This document shows, one piece after another, positions 36,703-45,794 of a stretch of DNA of 53,071 nucleotides; the stretch's first letter is position 1, and every line of letters starts with the position of its first letter. Location of the stretch: NCBI GenBank assembly GCA_913050035.1, contig CAJXAC010000007.1, positions 1 through 53,071 of the forward strand, read 5' to 3'. This DNA comes from an uncultured Gammaproteobacteria bacterium. GTDB lineage: Bacteria; Pseudomonadota; Gammaproteobacteria; Pseudomonadales; Azotimanducaceae. Both the position numbers and the translations under genes were made by a program. Under the pieces are notes generated by a model. The model searched no databases. It saw nothing but the letters and a program-made list of their open reading frames with translations, and had not been told where the DNA came from.

Positions 36703-38524
36703 GCCCACTAGACTCCTAATTTTTTGCTGCGCCGCAGTTTTAACGATCGGCTGCCAAACTGCTCCACAAAGCTCGCGGCCTGCACCATCACAAACTACAA
36801 AATCTGCACCAACCGGTGCACAGACAAATAGTATCGGTATTGGCTTTAATCAGGCGCGGCAGACCCTTACACAACAAGACCGTGACCTCAAGCTGACACT
36901 TGCACAGGCGCAAGCACTACTCGACTCCGGAGACGCCACGCAAACCTTAATGTTGCTCAACGAATTCACAAATCAAGAATTTTCTGCATCAGTGAACGAT
37001 TGGTTTTATACACTTACAGCACAAGCGCATTCCTCTCTAAACAACGCCATCGAAGCTTATCGGGCGCTTACCCAAGTGTCGCAAACGACTGCTGAATACT
37101 GGGTTCTGCTACGACAAGTTTGTTCAGCACTGGCGTTCAGCCGCTGCAAGGCTGATAGCATGATAGCGCTCCAGAACCAGACCCAGTTATCCGGTCAAGT
37201 CGAGCAAGATGCCATTTTAGAGACCTTACTGGACGCCAATCGCAATCCAGGATCCGAAGATCTAGTGTTAACTGCGGCGCAGATCACCCCATTGTCCACT
37301 CCTGAGACCAACTCGCACTCGGGTTGGTATGCTCTTGCAGACGTTCTAACATCCGCTGGATCGAGACAAAAAACAATCGCCGCTTGGGATAACTGGCAGC
37401 AAAGATGGTCAACTCATCCAGCAGCCCTGACGCCCCCGACACTGACGAATGAGCTTGCAGTCAAAACGACCAGGTCAATTGCACTATTGCTGCCACTTTC
37501 CGGGGACCTTGCCCGGGTCGGTAGAGCAGTGCGAGACGGCTTTATCGCAGCACTCATGGCGGAAGAGCTCAATACCGACCTGCATATCTTCGATAGCGCA
37601 AACCATTCTCCGATTGAACTCATTCGGCTCGCACGCAATGTCAGCGCCGATGTAGTCGTAGGCCCGCTGCTGAAACTTAACGTCGAAGCGTTTGCAGCTT
37701 TTGCGGCAGCCAGTGAAACCCCTACACTGTTGCTCAACTATCTTCCCGGTGACAGCGACTTCGGCGCGCCTGCAATTAATTTGCTGCAATTAGGCACAGC
37801 TATCGAAGATGAGGCCGCGACTTTGGCGGCGCACCTGCAAACCAACCAACACGAGCGGGTCATGGTCGTCTATAACGACAGTGCTTGGGCGAATAAAGCT
37901 CTGAACACCTTCCGCGAAGCTTGGCCATATCCGTTGCATACCGCGAATTTCGGCACCATAAAGCAGCTGACTAACGCAGTTGGCTCAACCATGGGTGTCG
38001 CGGCGAGCACGGCTCGCAAGACTCGAATCGCCGCACTACTTGGCGAGCCGGTTGAGTTCTTACCGAGAGCAAGACAGGACCTAGACGCCATCCTCGCACT
38101 TACCACCGGGTTCGAATCAGCGGCACTGGTGCCCGCATTGCAATTTCACTTTGCCGACCATTTACCGGTTTACGCCACCTCACAGAGTTTACGCGACAAC
38201 AAATCACCAACCGGCTTTGCGGTCACAGAATTACCCGTGCTAGTCCAACCCAACGCAGCTGAGCAAGCGCTGATCGATGCGTTTAATCTCAACCAGAGCC
38301 CACTTGTTGACCTTTATGCGCTTGGTCTGGCCGCATTCCAGATGGCAACTTGGGCACCGGTGCTCACCGAGTCTTCGTCCTGGCGCGAACACTTTATTCG
38401 TCATTCACCCATCGGCATGCTCAGCATCAGCTCTACAGGTCGTGTATCGCGAACTCTTACGGTGACAACCGCACGGGATCGGCAAAGAGCAATTTCGTCA
38501 GCCGGGAACATGGGGTCTGAATAA
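36701..38524 (+). CDS. lpoA: Penicillin-binding protein activator LpoA (outer-membrane lipoprotein)
   Basis: Outer-membrane lipoprotein that reaches through the periplasm to activate PBP1a. 607 residues with a lipoprotein signal (lipobox LTIGC, Cys at residue 18), an N-terminal TPR-like helical domain (about 50-250), and a C-terminal periplasmic-binding-protein-like domain starting at SIALLLPLSGDLARVGRAVRDGF. The ATG is at 36701, overlapping the rsmI ATG within CATG; a good ribosome site is not evident. It is translationally coupled to yraN (TAATG). Confidence 0.9.
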   Translation: MPTRLLIFCCAAVLTIGCQTAPQSSRPAPSQTTKSAPTGAQTNSIGIGFNQARQTLTQQDRDLKLTLAQAQALLDSGDATQTLMLLNEFTNQEFSASVNDWFYTLTAQAHSSLNNAIEAYRALTQVSQTTAEYWVLLRQVCSALAFSRCKADSMIALQNQTQLSGQVEQDAILETLLDANRNPGSEDLVLTAAQITPLSTPETNSHSGWYALADVLTSAGSRQKTIAAWDNWQQRWSTHPAALTPPTLTNELAVKTTRSIALLLPLSGDLARVGRAVRDGFIAALMAEELNTDLHIFDSANHSPIELIRLARNVSADVVVGPLLKLNVEAFAAFAAASETPTLLLNYLPGDSDFGAPAINLLQLGTAIEDEAATLAAHLQTNQHERVMVVYNDSAWANKALNTFREAWPYPLHTANFGTIKQLTNAVGSTMGVAASTARKTRIAALLGEPVEFLPRARQDLDAILALTTGFESAALVPALQFHFADHLPVYATSQSLRDNKSPTGFAVTELPVLVQPNAAEQALIDAFNLNQSPLVDLYALGLAAFQMATWAPVLTESSSWREHFIRHSPIGMLSISSTGRVSRTLTVTTARDRQRAISSAGNMGSE

Positions 38525-38895
38525 TGTCACGCCGAGTTGGCCGCTTGACTGAAACAATGGCTGCATTATTTCTGCTCCTACGAGGGCTAAGGATTATTGA
38601 TCGCAACTACTACTGTGCCTATGGCGAAATAGATTTGATCGCATTGCACCGCGAGCGAAGACGGTCAATAGCACTTGTATTCGTCGAAGTGCGTTACCGA
38701 ACGAGCGAATCTCTGGGCAGTGCCGCTGCAAGCATTGACGTACCTAAGCAACTTCGGCTAATAAAGAGCGCGAACCATTTTGTGCATAGGCACCAACAAT
38801 ACAGTCGGCTACCTATGCGCTTTGATGCGGTATTAATGACATGGCCAGCACGCCTGCCTCGAATAACTTGGATGAAGGATATATTTGACACATGA
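38524..38895 (+). CDS. yraN: UPF0102 family nuclease-like protein YraN
   Basis: A 123-residue protein of unknown role with a restriction-endonuclease-like fold. Conserved marks are YGEIDLIALH and LVFVEVRYR (about 33-60), which give the D-ExK/R-type catalytic signature; the N-terminal GRLTETMAALFLLLRG is typical. It overlaps lpoA by one base and dolP by 4 nt (ATGA). The diaA gene, usual between yraN and dolP, is missing. Confidence 0.9.
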   Translation: MSRRVGRLTETMAALFLLLRGLRIIDRNYYCAYGEIDLIALHRERRRSIALVFVEVRYRTSESLGSAAASIDVPKQLRLIKSANHFVHRHQQYSRLPMRFDAVLMTWPARLPRITWMKDIFDT

Positions 38896-39455
38896 AGACA
38901 ATCTGGCCTGCTACGGTACTGTTGACCGGTCTGTTATTACTCAGCGGCTGCGCTGGGACTCAGGAAAGACCACGCTCCACCGGCGCATGGATCGATGACA
39001 ACATTCTTGAGGTTACTATCGAACGGGAAATACGCGCGTCTGATGCGGCCTATAAAGGCGCTCACTTAGTAATCGCTGTTTACGACGGACTTGTATTATT
39101 GCTCGGCCAAGTCCCCAGCGAGCAACTAAGAACTCAGGCTGCTGTGGTCGCGGGTAGCCTATATAAAGTGGACGCTGAAAAAGTTCACAATCATTTGTCG
39201 GTGGGCGGCCCGATTTCCATGCTCGCGCGCACTAACGACGGTCTGTTAACCACTAAGGTCAAAACCCGATTATTGGCCGCAGAAACGGTCAAGGGGCTGC
39301 GAATAAAAGTGATTTCTGAAAATGGCGTGGTTTATCTATTGGGTGCAGTAACGCGCGAACAAGCTGAAGCTTCGGTGGTTGAAGCGCAAAAAGCGTTTGG
39401 GGTGCAAAAGATTGTTAAGGTCTTTCAGTACACCGACTTACAACCCACACTTTGA
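38892..39455 (+). CDS. dolP: BON-domain outer-membrane lipoprotein DolP
   Basis: Outer-membrane lipoprotein that maintains envelope integrity. 187 residues with a lipobox LLSGC (Cys at residue 17) and two BON domains: the first around ILEVTIEREIRA...LVIAVYDGLVLLLGQV, the second around GLLTTKVKTRLL...VYLLGAVTREQAE. It overlaps yraN by 4 nt. It is followed 12 nt later by the convergent sspB. Confidence 0.92.
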   Translation: MKTIWPATVLLTGLLLLSGCAGTQERPRSTGAWIDDNILEVTIEREIRASDAAYKGAHLVIAVYDGLVLLLGQVPSEQLRTQAAVVAGSLYKVDAEKVHNHLSVGGPISMLARTNDGLLTTKVKTRLLAAETVKGLRIKVISENGVVYLLGAVTREQAEASVVEAQKAFGVQKIVKVFQYTDLQPTL

Positions 39456-39467
39456 TCGCAATAGCGC

Positions 39468-39911
39468 CTAGACCAGCCGCAGGTTGGGGCCTTTTTTCTC
39501 AGCGTCGCTGACCTTTACCGTCTGTTCCTCGGCCGTTGCTTCCGCATCCTGGAGCAGCGTTTTCTGCTCGGTTGCTAGCGCGTCAGAATCCGTATTCGCG
39601 AAGTCTTCGTCCTCAAACGCGAGGCCCTGCCCGCTGTCACGACAATAAATGGCGCGAATGCTTTCGATCGGCAGCGTAATTTCAAAGCTCCGCCCTGCAA
39701 AACGTCCAGAGCACATAACGAACTCGTTGCCTAGGGACAGGTCACGAACCGCACTAGGGGAAATATTGAGGACAATCTGCCCGTCTTGAACATACTCAGT
39801 AGGAACTACGACCCCTTCCACTTCCGTGTCGACCAAAATATTCGGAACCTCATCACAGTCGACTATCCACTCGTATAACGCCCTCAACAAATAAGGGCGC
39901 CGGGGCTTCAC
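39468..39911 (-). CDS. sspB: ClpXP adaptor SspB
   Basis: Delivers ssrA-tagged proteins to ClpXP. 147 residues; the N-terminal substrate-binding domain has YLLRALYEWIVDCDEVPNILV and IVLNISPSAVRDLSLGNE; a flexible acidic linker follows and the C-terminus ends KKGPNLRLV, the ClpX-binding tail. It starts at GTG 39911, overlapping the sspA stop by 4 nt. Confidence 0.94.
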   Translation of the reverse strand: MKPRRPYLLRALYEWIVDCDEVPNILVDTEVEGVVVPTEYVQDGQIVLNISPSAVRDLSLGNEFVMCSGRFAGRSFEITLPIESIRAIYCRDSGQGLAFEDEDFANTDSDALATEQKTLLQDAEATAEEQTVKVSDAEKKGPNLRLV

Positions 39912-40540
39912 TCCTGCATCTCCATTTCAGCCTCGGTAAGGCTCTGCCTAAAGGCGTCACGCTCAAAAATCATATGCATGTATTTAAACAACGGCCGCGT
40001 AGACTTTTCTGGAAGCGTTATGCCAACTTCCTTAAGGCGCCATAAAATGGGTGCAACACAGCAGTCGACCAAGGAGAATTCCTCGTTCATAAAGAACGGT
40101 TTTTCCGCGAATATAGGGGCGATCGCGATAATGCTTTCACGCAATTCCTTGCGCGCCTTAGTTAAGGCCGCTTCTCGACCCTTGCCCAACATCAGCAGGT
40201 CAAGCTTGCTGCTCCACTCTTTTTCAACTCGGGTAATCCACAGGCGCGACAGCGCGCGCTGCACCGGGTACACCGGCAATAAAGGCGGATGCGGAAAACG
40301 CTCGTCTAGGTATTCCATTATCACGTTGGACTCATAGAGCACTAGATCGCGATCTGCCAACGTAGGTAAGGTGTTGTAAGGATTCACTTCGGCAAGATCT
40401 TCGGGAATTTTGCCACCGACCACATCAACGATGTCTACGGTAACGCCTTTCTCCGCCAGAACCATGCGTACTCGATGGGAATAATGATCACGAGGATCTG
40501 AAAACAAAGTCATAGAGGTTCTCTTAGTTACGGCGCTCAT
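39908..40540 (-). CDS. sspA: Stringent starvation protein A (GST-fold transcription factor)
   Basis: RNA-polymerase-associated GST-like regulator. 210 residues with the thioredoxin-like N-terminus MTLFSDPRDHYSHRVRMVLAEKGV, the LPTLADRDLVLYESNVIMEYLDERFPHPPLLP block, and an alpha-helical C-terminal domain. ATG 40513 is an alternative start. It lies 40 nt downstream of petC in the same direction and overlaps sspB. Confidence 0.94.
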   Translation of the reverse strand: MSAVTKRTSMTLFSDPRDHYSHRVRMVLAEKGVTVDIVDVVGGKIPEDLAEVNPYNTLPTLADRDLVLYESNVIMEYLDERFPHPPLLPVYPVQRALSRLWITRVEKEWSSKLDLLMLGKGREAALTKARKELRESIIAIAPIFAEKPFFMNEEFSLVDCCVAPILWRLKEVGITLPEKSTRPLFKYMHMIFERDAFRQSLTEAEMEMQE

Positions 40541-40579
40541 ATTGTAGGCCCGGTTTGTATAGACATAGGGACACTACGG

Positions 40580-41311
40580 CTAGTGGACGTCTTTCTCGAA
40601 TTCTCGATTAAGCAAAAAGGTGAATGTACCCAGGATTACCAAAAAGAGCAGCACGTAGATCCCCAGGCGCTGTCGCTCAAGACGACTAGGCTCGCCAACG
40701 TAGTACAAGAAATTCGACAGATCATAGATGGCTACATCAAACTCTTCTGGCGTCAGGCTACCACTACCCTCTTCGACAAATAACTTACCACTGGCTTGGT
40801 CATACCTCTGAACGCCCTGAAGTCCAAGCAGCACATTGGGCATCCCGACATTGGGGTACACTCCATTGTTAACGCCTAACGGACGTGAATCGTCTACATA
40901 AAAGGTCTTTAAATAATTGTAGATCCACTCTGGCGATCGTAAGCGCGCCTCAAGAGTAAGGTCTGGTGGGGTCGCCCCAAACCATGCTTTGGCCTGCTCG
41001 GGATCCATTGAAGTTGTCATCAACTCCCCGATTTTCTGGCCAGTAAAAACAACGGTTTCTAGAGCTAATTCTCGAGGGATTCCAAGGTCATCGGCCGTGC
41101 GTCCATACCGCTGGTATTGTAAACCATGGCAACCAAGACAGTAATTAGCATATAACTTAAAGCCATTTTGTAGGCTCGGTAAATTGGTCAGATCAGGCTC
41201 AAAGGCCTCCATCGGCCAATCGTTTTTTGCTGCAGACCAGCTGAAAGGCGCTCCAACAAACAACCCAATCATTGCAAGGCTGACGAACAATCTCGCTAAT
41301 CTTTTCATCAA
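40580..41311 (-). CDS. petC: Cytochrome c1 of the bc1 complex
   Basis: Membrane-anchored c-type cytochrome of complex III that passes electrons to soluble cytochrome c. 243 residues with a signal peptide (about 4-27), haem motif C58-LG-C61-H62, the TPPDLTLEAR and GVYPNVGMPNVL segments containing the methionine ligand region, and a C-terminal membrane anchor (about 218-236). It overlaps petB by 4 nt. Confidence 0.96.
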   Translation of the reverse strand: MMKRLARLFVSLAMIGLFVGAPFSWSAAKNDWPMEAFEPDLTNLPSLQNGFKLYANYCLGCHGLQYQRYGRTADDLGIPRELALETVVFTGQKIGELMTTSMDPEQAKAWFGATPPDLTLEARLRSPEWIYNYLKTFYVDDSRPLGVNNGVYPNVGMPNVLLGLQGVQRYDQASGKLFVEEGSGSLTPEEFDVAIYDLSNFLYYVGEPSRLERQRLGIYVLLFLVILGTFTFLLNREFEKDVH

Positions 41312-42573
41312 GTAACCCTTTCTGGCTCTGGCTTCGTCTGCTCAACACGAGTGTACCAAGGCATTAGAACGAAATACGCGAAGTACAGGAGCGTGAATAA
41401 CTGCGCGAGCATAGTATATGTCTTGGTCGCCGGCTGCAGGCCGAGCCAGCCGAGAACTATAAAGCTGACGCAAAGCGCACCTAACGCGATCCGCGATGGC
41501 CAACCTTTGTAGCGCATCGACTTAACCGGGCTCCGGTCTAGCCAGGGAAGTGCCGCAGGAATTATAACTGCCGCCCCCATCGTCACTAATCCCCAAAATT
41601 TTGCATCCATGCCGAATAGCGGAAACGTCGCCGCTCTCAACATAGCGTAGTAGGGGGTAAAGTACCAAACCGGCGCTATGTGGTCGGGAGTCTTCAAAGG
41701 GTTGGCGACCTCGAAGTTGGGCTTTTCGATGAAATACCCACCCATTTCTGGAGCAAAAAAGACAACCAAGCAGAAAACAAAAAGAAATCTGACCGTAGCA
41801 TCGACGTCGTGGACAACGATGTACGGAAAGAAAGGTATTCCGTCAAGGGGAACACCGTTCTCGTCTTTGTTCTTCTTGATCTCGATTCCATCTGGATTAT
41901 TGGAACCCACGTGATGCAAGGAAACAAAATGCACAAAGACTAGCCCAAGCAAAACAATCGGTAGTGCAACTACATGAAGGGCAAAGAACCGATTTAGCGC
42001 AACGTCCGACATTAAGAAGTCGCCACGAACCCATTCCATCAAGTCAGGCCCAACGACGGGAACTGCACCAACCAAAGAGACAATTACCTGAGCTCCCCAA
42101 TATGACATGTTACCCCACGGTAACAGATATCCGAAAAAGCCCTCTATCATTAACACGGCAAAAATTGCCATACCAATTAGCCAGACTAACTCTCGTGGGC
42201 CTCGGTACGATCCGTAAGCGAGCGCACGAAACATGTGTAAAAAAACGACTAGAAAAAAGGCGGATGCACCCGTGGAATGTAAGTAGCGGATAAGCCATCC
42301 AAACTCCACATCGCGCATGATGTATTCCACCGACGCAAACGCAGCATCGCCACTCGGCACGTAGTTCATGGTCAACCAGATCCCGGTAATCAACTGGTTC
42401 ACTAGAACAAAAGTTGCGAGCCAACCGAACAAGTAGAGCCAATTTACATTCTTTGGCGCATAGTACTTGGACATGTGGTATTCGAAGGTTTCCGTCGCAG
42501 GAAACCTTGCATCAATCCAACTCATCAGTCCGCTGGATTCGACAGGTTTTTGGTTCAACTGATTTTCAGCCAT
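41308..42573 (-). CDS. petB: Cytochrome b of the bc1 complex
   Basis: Quinol-oxidising core of complex III. 421 residues, about eight or nine membrane helices; visible are LHSTGASAFFLVVFLHMFRALAYGSY, GYLLPWGNMSYWGAQV, RFFALHVVALPIVLLGLVFVH (haem b histidines) and the C-terminal PDHIAPVWYFTPYYAMLRA with the Qo-site PEWY-like VWYF. Starts 15 nt after petA. Confidence 0.96.
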   Translation of the reverse strand: MAENQLNQKPVESSGLMSWIDARFPATETFEYHMSKYYAPKNVNWLYLFGWLATFVLVNQLITGIWLTMNYVPSGDAAFASVEYIMRDVEFGWLIRYLHSTGASAFFLVVFLHMFRALAYGSYRGPRELVWLIGMAIFAVLMIEGFFGYLLPWGNMSYWGAQVIVSLVGAVPVVGPDLMEWVRGDFLMSDVALNRFFALHVVALPIVLLGLVFVHFVSLHHVGSNNPDGIEIKKNKDENGVPLDGIPFFPYIVVHDVDATVRFLFVFCLVVFFAPEMGGYFIEKPNFEVANPLKTPDHIAPVWYFTPYYAMLRAATFPLFGMDAKFWGLVTMGAAVIIPAALPWLDRSPVKSMRYKGWPSRIALGALCVSFIVLGWLGLQPATKTYTMLAQLFTLLYFAYFVLMPWYTRVEQTKPEPERVT

Positions 42574-42588
42574 TCTAATTTCCTAACG

Positions 42589-43230
42589 TCAACCAATTAC
42601 TACTACGGTATCAGACTCAAACCGATAAGGAGGTACCTCCATGTTGGACGGAGCTGGAACTCCCTTCACAACCCGCCCAGCCATATCGAATCGGGATCCA
42701 TGACACGGACAAAAGAACCCGCCCTGACCAGTTTCAACAAAATTATCTGTGACTAAGTATTTTGGTGAACATCCGAGATGAGTACATATGCCAAGGAAAA
42801 TACCGTACTCCTTGCGCTCAGAGCGCCACGCGTTCACTGCAAAGTCGGGTTGCTGCTCTGCCACCGCAGAATCGGGATCGGCCAGCATCTCGGTATTAGT
42901 TTCTAGCGATGCAAGAGTCTCGGCATCGCGGCGAACGACAAATACCGGCTTACCACGCCACGCCACAATCGGGCTGAGCATTTCGCCGGGCGCTAGCTTC
43001 GACACATCAATCTTTACCGGAGCACCAAGGGCCTTGGCTTTCTCACTAGGCGACCAGTAGCTTACAAACGGCCAAGCCGCGCCTACAGCCCCAGCGGCGC
43101 CAACCACTGATGTCGCTTGGATCAAAAAATAGCGGCGGCTAGTTCCGTCGCTGTTCGAAGAATCCCCGGTTGGGGCATCATGGACTGCGTCGCCAGTACT
43201 CAAGGCTCTTTGCTCCACTGTTTTCAACAC
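42589..43230 (-). CDS. petA: Rieske iron-sulfur subunit of the bc1 complex
   Basis: 2Fe-2S subunit that takes electrons from quinol. 213 residues; a Tat-like signal ([20 protein letters not shown], about 31-50) anchors it. The cluster ligands are C149-T-H151-LG-C154 and C174-P-C176-H177. The start is GTG 43230 with an AAAGG site 4 nt upstream. First gene of petABC. Confidence 0.96.
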   Translation of the reverse strand: MLKTVEQRALSTGDAVHDAPTGDSSNSDGTSRRYFLIQATSVVGAAGAVGAAWPFVSYWSPSEKAKALGAPVKIDVSKLAPGEMLSPIVAWRGKPVFVVRRDAETLASLETNTEMLADPDSAVAEQQPDFAVNAWRSERKEYGIFLGICTHLGCSPKYLVTDNFVETGQGGFFCPCHGSRFDMAGRVVKGVPAPSNMEVPPYRFESDTVVVIG

Positions 43231-43568
43231 CTAACCTTTGGATAGCATAGGCTTTCGGCCCATTTAATCAGACGCCATTTTTACGGCGACTCTGGCTAAG
43301 GCCAACGCCAATGTTTTCGCTTTATGGTGTTGTTATGTTTTGAATGTTGCTCTTTCTTATTCTGCAATGCCGTATTTGCAATGCCTGTCCTTGGCTTCTG
43401 CAATGGCGCCCCAGCCTCTAGTATCAGCCAAAATAAAAGGCTCTCTTACCGTTGACCGCGAGTGCTCGATGTTGCCATCAGCCTTGCGAATGCGGCTCTC
43501 AACACATACGCGATTAGCTCTGGTTTGGTGCCGCTTTTCGCGCGCAGAAGCTTAGCACAAAACGACGT
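43231..43568. other. Intergenic region upstream of petABC
   Basis: About 340 bp between petA (start) and the end of rpsI. No gene is supported; one 71-codon frame on the plus strand (43340-43555) has no ribosome site. The petA promoter must lie here; a weak minus-strand TTGGCC/TAAAAA pair with 16-nt spacing lies about 65-105 nt upstream of petA. Confidence 0.4.
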
Positions 43569-43589
43569 CAGTAACCCACCGGGTTACTG
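43569..43589 (-). terminator. Intrinsic-terminator-like hairpin after rpsI
   Basis: CAGTAACCC (43569-43577) pairs perfectly with GGGTTACTG (43581-43589) around a 3-nt loop. On the minus strand it lies 13-33 nt past the rpsI stop and is followed by GACGTCGTTTTG, so it can end the rplM-rpsI transcript, though the T-run is short and displaced. Confidence 0.55.
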
Positions 43590-43601
43590 AACATGTATCG
43601 A

Positions 43602-43991
43602 TTATCGCTTGGAGAATTGTGGCCGCTTGCGAGCTTTGCGCAGTCCGACTTTCTTCCGTTCTACCGCACGCGCATCGCGTGTTAGGAAACCCGCTTGCCG
43701 CATAGGCCCGCGCAGTGTCTCATCGTATTCTACCAGTGCGCGAGCTATACCGTGGCGAATTGCTCCCGCCTGACCCGTATTACCGCCGCCACGGACTGTC
43801 ACTTTTAAATCCAACTTGTCAGCCAGATCAGCCACCTGCAACGGCTGGCGTACAACCATTCGTGCGGTTTCGCGACCGAAGAACTCGTCTAAGGGTTGCG
43901 AGTTCACCATGATGCGTCCAGTGCCTGTCGAGATAAATACACGCGCTGCCGCTGTTTTACGACGACCAGTTCCGTAGTTGTAGTCAGTCAT
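43602..43991 (-). CDS. rpsI: Ribosomal protein uS9
   Basis: Small-subunit protein whose C-terminal tail reaches P-site tRNA. 129 residues with the family start [17 protein letters not shown] and the C-terminal signature [24 protein letters not shown]. Follows rplM by 3 nt and forms the usual two-gene operon. Confidence 0.98.
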   Translation of the reverse strand: MTDYNYGTGRRKTAAARVFISTGTGRIMVNSQPLDEFFGRETARMVVRQPLQVADLADKLDLKVTVRGGGNTGQAGAIRHGIARALVEYDETLRGPMRQAGFLTRDARAVERKKVGLRKARKRPQFSKR

Positions 43992-43994
43992 GTA

Positions 43995-44423
43995 CTAAAG
44001 CTCCAATACTTGCGGTTGCTGCGCTGCATGAGGATGCTCATCGCCAGCATATACTTTCAATTTGCGGAACATCGCCCGACCCAAGGGGTTTTTTGGCAGC
44101 ATCCCACGCACAGCGCTTTCGATCATCCGCTCTGGATGCTCTGCTCGCACGGTGGCCACGTCAGTACCCTTGATACCGCCCGGATAACCGGTATGCCGCC
44201 AGTAGATCTTGCCTTTTTCTTTATTGCCCGTGACCCGGATCTTTTCTGCGTTGACCACGACAATGTAATCACCGGTATCCACATGGGGGGTAAATTCTGG
44301 CTTGTGTTTGCCACGCAAACGACTGGCCACTTCGGTAGCTAAACGCCCGAGGGTTTTGCCGTCCGCGTCGATCAACCACCAGGCGCGTTCGACGTCCTGT
44401 GCGCGCATGCTTACCGTTTTCAT
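43995..44423 (-). CDS. rplM: Ribosomal protein uL13
   Basis: Large-subunit protein. 142 residues with [42 protein letters not shown] and [10 protein letters not shown] blocks. First gene of rplM-rpsI. About 225 nt of non-coding sequence upstream, before zapE, must carry its promoter. Confidence 0.98.
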   Translation of the reverse strand: MKTVSMRAQDVERAWWLIDADGKTLGRLATEVASRLRGKHKPEFTPHVDTGDYIVVVNAEKIRVTGNKEKGKIYWRHTGYPGGIKGTDVATVRAEHPERMIESAVRGMLPKNPLGRAMFRKLKVYAGDEHPHAAQQPQVLEL

Positions 44424-44648
44424 TATCTGTTTGCCTTACCTTGCCACCCAGATCTTTGTTTCCAGGCCTTGGTTAATTTCGTGTTCAGCGCTTGGTTTCC
44501 TCAGCAGTGATGATCTTTTCCCGGTGTGCGCTTTAAGCGCAGTCGCGGCAGAGGCTCTCTCACTCGAGTCTGCTGGTGCTGACAGCAGCCGAAATTTTCG
44601 GACGCGCATAATAGTGGAGGCACATGCGCTTTACAACAGAGTTTTCGC

Positions 44649-45794
44649 CTAGTTAGCAGCGCTGTCGCCGTGTGTATGCGACCCTGCGAGGTAATCCATC
44701 GATTGCATTTCCAAGAGTCGACTTTCGGTGCGCGCGAACTCAAATTGCAAACGCTGCCCTTGATACAGCTCATGAATCGACGCTGCCGCAGAGGCAATGA
44801 GTTTCACTCCATGATCGTAGAACTCGTCTACTAGGCTAATAAAGCGTCTAGCCGCGTCTTCTTTGCGTATATCCAGAATCGGAATATTGCTCACAAGCAC
44901 CGTGTGATAGAGCGTTGCCAGCTCGATGTAGTCGTTCTGACTGCGTGGCCCTTCGCATAGATCTGCGAAATCGAACCAAACAATGCCTTGGCTGAGCTTA
45001 CGTGTGTTAATCGATCGCCCTTCGATGATTAGCGGCACGGCTTGCTCTATTGGTGCTGCAGCTAGTGCAATAAAACTGCGTTGCAGGCTTTCTTCAGCGC
45101 CGGCATCCAGCGGATAGTGATAAATCTCGGCCTGTGCCAGCGTACGCAGGCGAAAATCTTGCCCCTGCTCTATCTCGATGACCGCACAATGTTGATACAA
45201 CAAATCTATCGCCGGCAAAAATCGGCTGCGCTGCAGCCCGTTCTCGTACAGCCCGCGCGGCTCTACATTCGACGTTGCAACCAAAGTAACGCCTCTGGCA
45301 AATAGCGCGCGCATTAATTCGGCCAGAATCATTGCATCGCCTATATCTGCTACAAAAAATTCGTCGAAACATAAGATTGAAGCCTGATGCGCAAACTCAT
45401 CTGCCACGCTCTGCAACGGGTCTGCTACTCCGGCATGGGTTTTGAGGCCCAAGTGAACATGCCGCATAAACCGGTGGAAATGCATCCGCTGTGCCCGGCC
45501 AGCGGGCAAACAGTCAAAGAACATATCCATGAGTAAAGTTTTACCGCGCCCTACGGTGCCCCAGATGTAAAGGCCTTCTACTGGTTGGGGCGCTGACCGA
45601 GTGATCCATTTTTGCCATAAAGATTGCTTCGGTTGCCGCATTAATCGCTGGAACATCTCATCCAGCCTTTGCACCACCCGCTCTTGGCCTACATCTGCAT
45701 AAAACGCCCCGCCATCAGCGGCAGTGTCAGCTAAAAGTCGTTGGTATCGCTGAAGCGGACCGTGTGCATCTGGCCGCGCCGCAGAATCGCTCAC
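44649..45794 (-). CDS. zapE: Cell division ATPase ZapE (AFG1-like)
   Basis: AAA-like ATPase that acts on the Z-ring in E. coli. 381 residues with the Walker A GTVGRGKTLLMD, Walker B ILCFDEFFVADIGDAMIL and sensor ATSNVEP motifs. The start is GTG 45794, overlapping hisD by 4 nt. It therefore belongs to the murA-hisG-hisD transcript and ends before the rplM promoter. Confidence 0.95.
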   Translation of the reverse strand: MSDSAARPDAHGPLQRYQRLLADTAADGGAFYADVGQERVVQRLDEMFQRLMRQPKQSLWQKWITRSAPQPVEGLYIWGTVGRGKTLLMDMFFDCLPAGRAQRMHFHRFMRHVHLGLKTHAGVADPLQSVADEFAHQASILCFDEFFVADIGDAMILAELMRALFARGVTLVATSNVEPRGLYENGLQRSRFLPAIDLLYQHCAVIEIEQGQDFRLRTLAQAEIYHYPLDAGAEESLQRSFIALAAAPIEQAVPLIIEGRSINTRKLSQGIVWFDFADLCEGPRSQNDYIELATLYHTVLVSNIPILDIRKEDAARRFISLVDEFYDHGVKLIASAAASIHELYQGQRLQFEFARTESRLLEMQSMDYLAGSHTHGDSAAN

